In this document: positions 42,674 through 47,761 of the stretch, piece after piece
Numbering within the stretch: position 1 is the first letter of the stretch
Layout: the number at the start of each line of letters is the position of its first letter
Source: an uncultured Bacteroidota bacterium
GTDB taxonomy: Bacteria; Bacteroidota; Bacteroidia; Bacteroidales; GCA-2748055
Length of the DNA: 47,761 bases
Assembly (NCBI GenBank): GCA_937129385.1
Contig: CAKZNC010000218.1
Span: 1 to 47,761, forward strand
Direction: 5' to 3'
Notes under the pieces: model-generated
Told to the model about the DNA's origin: nothing
Database searches by the model: none
The model's input: only the letters and a program-made list of their open reading frames with translations
Position numbers and translations under genes: made by a program

Positions 42674-43996
42674 ATGACAAGACAACAGGTCAAGCAGGTC
42701 GTTGTTCCTGCTGGTTTAACATTGCCTTTTATCTTAATCACCATTTGTTTCCCCCTGTGGGGTTTTGCAAATGACATCACCAACCCGATGGTCTCATCAT
42801 TCAAGACCATCCTGCTGACGCCCAATTGGCAGAGTGCGTTGGTGCAGATGGCCTTTTACGGTGGCTACTTTGCGATGGCATTTCCGGCTGCCCTTTTTAT
42901 CAAACGATTCAGCTATAAATCAGGGATCCTGATGGGACTAGGGCTTTACGCAGTGGGTGGATTGTTGTTTATACCGGCCTCTTTCCTGGGTGTATTTGCG
43001 CCGTTCATATTGGCCTATTTTATCCTAACATGCGGACTATCTTTCCTTGAGACAAGTGCGAATCCCTACATACTGTCCATGGGGCCGGAAAGCACGGCAA
43101 CGCAACGGCTTAACCTTGCACAGGCCTTCAACCCGCTGGGTTCACTGCTTGGCATGTATACTGCGAAACACTTCATCCTGGACAGGATCAATCCGGCAGA
43201 ATTTGAAGATCGTGCACAGCTCGCTGTTACAGATCCCGGGGCATACCAGGCCATGACCAATGCCGATCTTTCCATTATTCGGAATCCCTATGTTGTCCTG
43301 GGAATCGTGATCATGGTTTTCTTTGTCATTATCGCATTTGTAAGAATGCCCAAGCCCGGACAGGAGCATAAGATCCACTTCATGGATTCCATTCGCAGGT
43401 TGCTGAGACGGAAACGTTATACCGAGGGGGTGATCGCACAGTTCTTCTATGTTGGTGCCCAGATCCTGTGCTGGACATTTATCATCCAGTACGGTGAATC
43501 CATTGGACTGACCAAGACACAGGCCCAGGGATACAACATGGTGGCCATGGTTCTTTTTGTGAGCAACAGGTTCATTGCCACTGCGCTGATGCGGTATATC
43601 CGGCCTGGGAGGTTGCTGATGTATTACGGGATATTTGCTGTCACCTGTACCGTGGGTGCGATGGTGCTGCCGGGGAAGGCCGGGCTGATCAGCCTGGTGG
43701 GCATCTCTGCCGGAATGTCCCTGATGTTTCCGACCATCTACGGGATCGCTTTGAAAGGTGTAGGCGAGGATTCCAAGTTCGGGGCCGCTGGGCTGATCAT
43801 GTCCATCGTGGGCGGATCGGTGCTTCCGCCCTTGCAGGCGTTGGTATTTGACCTGGGCGGTCCAGGTTACAATGACATCAGCATTTTGGGGATGAACGAG
43901 GTGCGGATCTCCTTTGTCATCCCGTTGATCTGCCTGCTGATCGTGACCCTGTATGGGCGCAGGACCGAGTTGGTCCACGACAGGGACGAGGGTTAG
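42674..43996 (+). CDS. fucP: FucP-type sugar:proton symporter (major facilitator family)
   Basis: A 440-residue inner-membrane carrier with about 12 helices. The FucP subfamily signatures are present: the start PFILITICFPLWGFAND, the helix-2 region YGGYFAMAFPA, the SFLETSANPYILSMG stretch, and a central loop followed by GAQILCWTFIIQYGE. In E. coli FucP, acidic residues in the first helices take part in proton and sugar binding, and an Asp is conserved in WGFANDIT here. The transported sugar may be L-fucose, glucose or galactose, since related carriers differ. It is a single gene 251 bases after fbp; TATATTGG at 42564-42571 is a weak minus-7 candidate. Confidence 0.9.
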   Translation: MTRQQVKQVVVPAGLTLPFILITICFPLWGFANDITNPMVSSFKTILLTPNWQSALVQMAFYGGYFAMAFPAALFIKRFSYKSGILMGLGLYAVGGLLFIPASFLGVFAPFILAYFILTCGLSFLETSANPYILSMGPESTATQRLNLAQAFNPLGSLLGMYTAKHFILDRINPAEFEDRAQLAVTDPGAYQAMTNADLSIIRNPYVVLGIVIMVFFVIIAFVRMPKPGQEHKIHFMDSIRRLLRRKRYTEGVIAQFFYVGAQILCWTFIIQYGESIGLTKTQAQGYNMVAMVLFVSNRFIATALMRYIRPGRLLMYYGIFAVTCTVGAMVLPGKAGLISLVGISAGMSLMFPTIYGIALKGVGEDSKFGAAGLIMSIVGGSVLPPLQALVFDLGGPGYNDISILGMNEVRISFVIPLICLLIVTLYGRRTELVHDRDEG

Positions 43997-44089
43997 CTCC
44001 CAAGGGGAATCTTTATCTGTCCCCGTGCAACCAACGCTCTCCTGAATAGTCCGTGAAAGCCTCGTGACAGCAATGTTATTGATCAGCAG

Positions 44090-45049
44090 TTAGCTTGCCG
44101 GATAGGTGAACAGCGGTTCGGTGTTCATTGCCCTCTTCTTCATCTCCAGGATATCGTCCTGGTCCATGGGTTCAAATTCTGCAGCCAGTCTGAGCCCCAT
44201 GCTGAACAGGTTTTCATCTCCCGGGGGAATGGCCGCGGTCACCGGGTGAGAGAGGGTGAACCGCAGGCCTTTACGCGCGTCCTCCTTATCAGTGAGTGGC
44301 TCATACCAGGCCTTATCAATTGTTTTTTCTGCTCCTTCCGGCCAGGGACGGTATGCCATTGCTTTCAGGGCAAGGATTCCCATTTCCCTTTTCTTCGCCA
44401 TCTCCAGAACCTGCGGTCCGAAGTTCCCGTGGTACCAGCAGGCGTAGTTGAATGGGAACAGGATGGTATCGAAATCAAAGCGTTCCATCAATGCAGTGGC
44501 TGCCTCCACCGAATGAGCAGAAAAACCAAGGTTTTTTACCAGTCCTTCTTCCCTTGCCTGCCTGAACGCCTGTATCGCACCGTCATCTGAAAAAATTGTA
44601 TTCACATCTTCCATGGTAGTGACCGCATGCAGCTGGTAGAGATCGAAATGATCGGTACGCAGTTTCTCCAGGGATTCCTCGAGTTCCCTCCGGGCTCCAT
44701 CCTTTTTGCGCTGACCGGTCTTGCAGGCAAGGAATACCTTTTTCCTGTAGGGCTCCAGTGCCGGTCCGAGCATCTCTTCAGCGTTGCCATAAGTTGGAGC
44801 CACATCAAAATAATTCACCCCGTAATCGATGGCCTCCTTTACCCTGGCGGCAGCCTGTTCAGTTGTGGCGTTCATCACTACGATGCCTCCAAACCCAACG
44901 ACTGATAGTTTCCACCCGGTTTTTCCCAATTCTCTCTTTTCGATTTTCCCTTTCTTATACTCTCTTCCAATTGAGGAAAGGTCGGCAGGGAACATACTGA
45001 GCATGGGGACCGACATGGCCGTTTTTGCGATGAAATCTCTTCTTTTCAT
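44090..45049 (-). CDS. Exported aldo/keto reductase (Tat signal)
   Basis: A 319-residue protein. The start MKRRDFIAKTAMSVPMLSM has a twin-arginine motif and a hydrophobic core, so folded protein is probably sent to the periplasm by the Tat system. The AKR catalytic tetrad is visible as Asp82 (NYFDVAP), Tyr87 (TYGNAE), Lys110 (LACKTG) and His141 (LYQLHA). The barrel continues to LKAMAYRPW and the C-terminus. Many Bacteroidota carry such Tat-linked AKRs next to Gfo/Idh oxidoreductases or DUF1080 proteins in sugar gene clusters, but none is directly beside this one. Substrate unknown. The gene is divergent from the PQQ-like pair across 449 bases of repeats. Confidence 0.9.
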   Translation of the reverse strand: MKRRDFIAKTAMSVPMLSMFPADLSSIGREYKKGKIEKRELGKTGWKLSVVGFGGIVVMNATTEQAAARVKEAIDYGVNYFDVAPTYGNAEEMLGPALEPYRKKVFLACKTGQRKKDGARRELEESLEKLRTDHFDLYQLHAVTTMEDVNTIFSDDGAIQAFRQAREEGLVKNLGFSAHSVEAATALMERFDFDTILFPFNYACWYHGNFGPQVLEMAKKREMGILALKAMAYRPWPEGAEKTIDKAWYEPLTDKEDARKGLRFTLSHPVTAAIPPGDENLFSMGLRLAAEFEPMDQDDILEMKKRAMNTEPLFTYPAS

Positions 45050-45111
45050 AGGTTTGATTTTAAGAGCGTAAGTTAAGGAAAATAGTGGTTTGGGGCAAGG
45101 GGGTTTGTCGG

Positions 45112-45160
45112 TCGGCAGTTCGCAGTCGGCAGTTGGCAGTCGGCAGTCGGCAGATTGCAG
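45112..45160 (+). repeat. Heptanucleotide repeat array, consensus TYGGCAG
   Basis: Seven contiguous 7-base units starting at 45112, four of them TCGGCAG, the others TTCGCAG, TTGGCAG and ATTGCAG. The phase is perfect for 49 bases. Confidence 0.8.
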
Positions 45161-45204
45161 GTGATTGAATTTTAGCCGATGCTTTTGTGCCGTGAGCCTT
45201 TCGA

Positions 45205-45246
45205 AAGGCAGTCTGCGGATCGCAGTTCTCAGTTCGCAGTTGGCAG
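45205..45246 (+). repeat. Second, degenerate heptanucleotide array of the same family
   Basis: Six in-phase 7-base units, most ending in CAG (for example ATCGCAG, TTCTCAG, TTCGCAG, TTGGCAG). It is related to the 45112 array but in a different phase from it. Confidence 0.65.
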
Positions 45247-45289
45247 TGGATATGCAACCGGCGAAGGTGGGAGCTGGTGCCGACCGCTA

Positions 45290-45345
45290 ACTGCCCACTG
45301 CCCACTGCCCACTATCTCTCGACTCTCGACTCTCGACTCTCGACT
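45290..45345 (+). repeat. Heptanucleotide arrays ACTGCCC and CTCGACT in one register
   Basis: Three ACTGCCC units (45290-45310), one transition unit, then four exact CTCGACT units (45318-45345), all in a single 7-base phase. ACTGCCC is close to the reverse complement of the TYGGCAG units, so the arrays face each other and could pair; for example GGCAGTGG (45242-45249) with CCACTGCC (45302-45309). The rest of the 45050-45498 gap holds the minus-7 element of the next gene and no other clear structure. Confidence 0.8.
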
Positions 45346-45416
45346 GACCTTAAAAAGAATGATTCTGAATTGTCTCTAAATTGCCTCCTGGACCCCACAA
45401 AACAGCAGTTATGTAA

Positions 45417-45424
45417 TAAATTTG
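45417..45424 (+). promoter_or_regulatory. Minus-7 promoter element of the PQQ-like gene pair
   Basis: TAAATTTG matches TAnnTTTG exactly, 75 bases before ATG 45499. No TTG at minus 33. Confidence 0.45.
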
Positions 45425-45498
45425 ATGCTCTCTGAAATCATTGGTTTTAATGAGATAACGGAGCAGATTAGAAAATTGAAATTTTAAGATATAAAGCA

Positions 45499-46707
45499 AT
45501 GAATGTAAGGATATTATTATTTCTGTTCGCAATAGCAACAACAGGAGCCTGTCAGGCACAGGAACCGACTGCATGGAGAAACGGCACGGACGGGATCTAC
45601 CCGGCAAGTAATTTAATGGATCAATGGCCCGAAGATGGACCGGAGATTATATGGACATACGAGGAATTGGGGCAGGGACACTCATCTCCGGTTGTGGCGA
45701 ATGGGTTTGTGTATGCCACAGGTATGGAAGAGGGAACAGGTTATCTCTTCAAGTTCGATATGGAAGGAAACCTGGTATACAGGAAGGCCTACGGTCCTGA
45801 ATACAAAGAGAGTTTTTACGGACCGAGAGGTACACCGGTCATAGTTGGAGACAGGGTCTATCTTATCAGCGGCTATGGAAATGTCTATTGCCTGGATGAA
45901 AGTGATGCGGGCAAAATATGGGAAACCAACATGGTCGACGATCTCGGCGGAGAAGTCATCACCTGGGGATATAATGAGACCCCGGTGATCGATGGTGACA
46001 AGATCTATTGTACACCCGGAGGAAAGAAAAACAATGTTGTTGCATTGAACAGGTTCAACGGCAATGTGATCTGGAGCTGCCCCGGGAAACAGGAATTGAG
46101 TGCCTACTGCACACCGCTTCTCTTCAACCACAACGGAAGAAAGATCCTGGCCACGCATACTGCATCACATTTGCTGGGTATTGATGCAACAACCGGTAAA
46201 TTACTATGGTCGCACAAGCATCCCAACAGGTATTCGGTCCATGCGAATACACCGCTCTACAGGGATGGCGGACTCTTCTTTTTCAGTGGGTACGGAAAAG
46301 GATCGGGTAAATTGCTTCTCAGTGCTGACGGAACATCCATCGGACTGGAATGGAACAACCCCATGGACAGCAGGATGGGGGGAGCTGTATACCTGGATGG
46401 CTATATCTACGGTTCGGGTGACAACAACCGGGACTGGAGGTGCATCGACTGGGCAACGGGAAAAGACATGTATACCAGCTCTGAGTTGGGAAAAGGGGTT
46501 GTGATCGCTGCAGATGGAAAATTATACTGTTACTCCGACAGGGGTGAGCTGGCACTGGTGAATGTCACGCCCGATAAATATGATCTTGTAAGCGAAACCC
46601 GCGTGGTAGAAGGTTCGGAACAACACTGGTCACACCCTGTGATCCACAACGGAATATTATACCTGCGACACGGAAAGGCACTTATCGCATATCAAATAAA
46701 AAAATAA
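45499..46707 (+). CDS. PQQ-like beta-propeller repeat protein
   Basis: A 402-residue exported protein with a signal peptide of about 20 residues (LLFLFAIATTGACQA; the GAC could serve as a lipobox). The mature part is built of PQQ-type beta-propeller blades with the recurring GDRVYLISGYGNVYCLDE and GKLLWSHK patterns and tryptophan docking residues. It lacks the catalytic features of true quinoprotein alcohol dehydrogenases, so it is more likely a binding or scaffold propeller than an enzyme. An opening W-R-N-G-T-D-G-I-Y-P motif is shared with the next gene, which starts 8 bases after its stop; the two are tandem paralogues. A heptamer-repeat region and an exact minus-7 element precede it. Confidence 0.9.
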   Translation: MNVRILLFLFAIATTGACQAQEPTAWRNGTDGIYPASNLMDQWPEDGPEIIWTYEELGQGHSSPVVANGFVYATGMEEGTGYLFKFDMEGNLVYRKAYGPEYKESFYGPRGTPVIVGDRVYLISGYGNVYCLDESDAGKIWETNMVDDLGGEVITWGYNETPVIDGDKIYCTPGGKKNNVVALNRFNGNVIWSCPGKQELSAYCTPLLFNHNGRKILATHTASHLLGIDATTGKLLWSHKHPNRYSVHANTPLYRDGGLFFFSGYGKGSGKLLLSADGTSIGLEWNNPMDSRMGGAVYLDGYIYGSGDNNRDWRCIDWATGKDMYTSSELGKGVVIAADGKLYCYSDRGELALVNVTPDKYDLVSETRVVEGSEQHWSHPVIHNGILYLRHGKALIAYQIKK

Positions 46708-46715
46708 AGAACCAG

Positions 46716-47761
46716 ATGATGATCAGAACAGGAATTGCAATTACTCTCTTATTTGTTTTCTCATGGGCACTGCCCCAGGAGGTACAATGGCGTGGGCCTG
46801 AACGCGACGGAATCTATCCGGCGGAAGGACTTTTAAAGCAGTGGCCGGCAGACGGACCTGAACTGCTCCTGCAGAAGGAGGGACTTGGTGGAGGGTATTC
46901 AACCCCGGTGCTCTACGACGGGATCTATTACGTGACCGGGCGTCGGGATACCCTGGAGGTAGTGACCGCTCTGAACCAGGACGGGAAGGTCCTTTGGGAG
47001 ACGATTTACGGGCATCCCTGGATGGAGTCTTTCCAGGAGACCAGGAATACCCCCGCAATTGAAGACGGGCGGCTCTATATCACGGGTGCCATGGGCCAGG
47101 TGAATTGTATCGATGTAAAAACCGGACATATTCTGTGGTCGCGGAACACGCATGAAGAATTCGATGCGGGCTTTCATCGCTGGGGTATGGCGGAGTCTGT
47201 ATTGCTTACAGAAGATGCGGTGATCTCTTCACCGGTGGGTGATCAGACCGTCGTTGTTGCTCTTGACAAAGAGGACGGTTCGCTGATCTGGAAGACAAAA
47301 AGCACCGGGGGAGTACGTTCATATGTTTCTCCACTGATGGTCGAGCACAATGGGCTCCGGATGATCCTTGCCACAACTTCAGAAAAACTTGTTGCAATTG
47401 AAGCTGCAAAAGGGGAGATCCTCTGGGAACTTGATCTTGTTACCGATTACACGGAAAGGGAGAGACGGAACAGTACAAATACTCCCCTGTATCACAACGG
47501 GGAGATATTTGTTTCCAGCGGATACGATGATATTTCGCTTATGATTTCCCTCTCGGAGGATGGGCGGACCCCTTCAGTAAAATGGACCAGCGATGTGCTG
47601 GATGTACATCACGGGGGCATGGTCCTGGTGGATGGCTATATCTATGGATCCAACTGGATCAGCAACGGGAAAGGCAATTGGGTATGCCTTGACTGGGATA
47701 CCGGGGAGGTAATGTACGAACAGGAATGGCATAACAAGGGCTCGATCATCTATGCCGACGG
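46716..47761 (+). CDS. PQQ-like beta-propeller protein, cut by the window edge
   Basis: The frame from ATG 46716 (or ATG 46719) stays open to the last base, giving at least 348 residues, so the gene continues beyond the window. It starts with a signal peptide (IAITLLFVFSWALPQ). A W-R-G-P-E-R-D-G-I-Y-P motif follows, as in the preceding gene, and then propeller strands such as GRLYITGAMGQVNCID, DGSLIWKTKS and GYIYGSNWIS. It is a clear paralogue of the 45499 protein and shares its transcript (8-base gap). Such pairs are common in Bacteroidota sugar and envelope regions, but no role can be assigned from sequence. Confidence 0.88.
   Translation, partial: MMIRTGIAITLLFVFSWALPQEVQWRGPERDGIYPAEGLLKQWPADGPELLLQKEGLGGGYSTPVLYDGIYYVTGRRDTLEVVTALNQDGKVLWETIYGHPWMESFQETRNTPAIEDGRLYITGAMGQVNCIDVKTGHILWSRNTHEEFDAGFHRWGMAESVLLTEDAVISSPVGDQTVVVALDKEDGSLIWKTKSTGGVRSYVSPLMVEHNGLRMILATTSEKLVAIEAAKGEILWELDLVTDYTERERRNSTNTPLYHNGEIFVSSGYDDISLMISLSEDGRTPSVKWTSDVLDVHHGGMVLVDGYIYGSNWISNGKGNWVCLDWDTGEVMYEQEWHNKGSIIYAD

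Noticed and set aside
43997-44089. Terminator between fucP and the aldo/keto reductase
   Set aside because: GGGG and CCCC could pair over a 13-base loop, but the stem is only 4 base pairs and there is no U-run.
45112-45345. CRISPR array
   Set aside because: Units are 7 bases long and contiguous, with no spacers and no cas genes in the window.
45499-46707. Quinoprotein alcohol dehydrogenase
   Set aside because: It is only about 400 residues and lacks the catalytic Asp and disulphide context of PQQ dehydrogenases; only the propeller repeats match.

Overview
The window looks like a chromosomal piece of a Bacteroidota (Bacteroidetes) genome. The reasons are exact or near-exact TAnnTTTG minus-7 promoter elements before many genes, mostly weak Shine-Dalgarno sites, and typical families: YaiO, OmpA/TPR/PD40, DUF1080 and sulfatase lipoproteins, a GH3 enzyme and FucP. 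Carbohydrate and sulfated-glycan genes suggest a polysaccharide degrader, perhaps marine or from sediment (inference). I saw no rRNA, tRNA, transposase, integrase or CRISPR array.

Region 1 (1-20767) is a dense two-component signalling supercluster, all on the plus strand. In order it holds the tail of a hybrid kinase, a REC-kinase, a seven-PAS NarX/DegS-type kinase, a cobalamin-binding protein with the CarH-type W-x9-E-H photoreceptor signature, its adjacent kinase, and a NarL/LuxR response regulator. Then come a SpoIIAA-like protein, a REC-PAS-kinase-REC hybrid, a SpoIIE-type phosphatase, a second such hybrid, a PAS-PAS kinase, an Rcp1-like regulator, a REC-PAS-PAS-GAF kinase and a membrane hybrid. 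Three of the hybrids (9380, 12529, 19367) have lost the phospho-accepting histidine. One also has a dead C-terminal receiver (Asp to Asn), and another has lost the ATP-lid glycines. The cluster thus mixes active kinases with apparent pseudokinases, a phosphatase and a possible B12 light sensor. This is the most promising candidate for an undescribed system.

Region 2 (20768-30475) has an MDR dehydrogenase, then on the minus strand a small conserved protein and a DUF1080 lipoprotein. An OmpA/TPR/PD40 envelope protein follows, then a tightly packed cassette of lone response regulator, YaiO-type outer-membrane protein, HEAT-repeat membrane protein and family 2 glycosyltransferase. The cassette is probably a regulated exopolysaccharide export system.

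Region 3 (30476-38741) has a DEAD-box RNA helicase with a long leader, a minus-strand sulfatase lipoprotein, the N-epsilon-acetyl-beta-lysine osmolyte genes ablA and ablB, a small winged-helix protein and a sodium:solute symporter.

Region 4 (38742-47761) is carbon metabolism: a GH3 glycosidase with an inverted repeat around its promoter, fructose-1,6-bisphosphatase, a FucP-type sugar transporter, a Tat-exported aldo/keto reductase, an intergenic region of heptanucleotide repeats, and two tandem PQQ-like beta-propeller proteins. The second propeller gene runs off the right edge.

Domain calls come from reading motifs by eye; no database search was possible.
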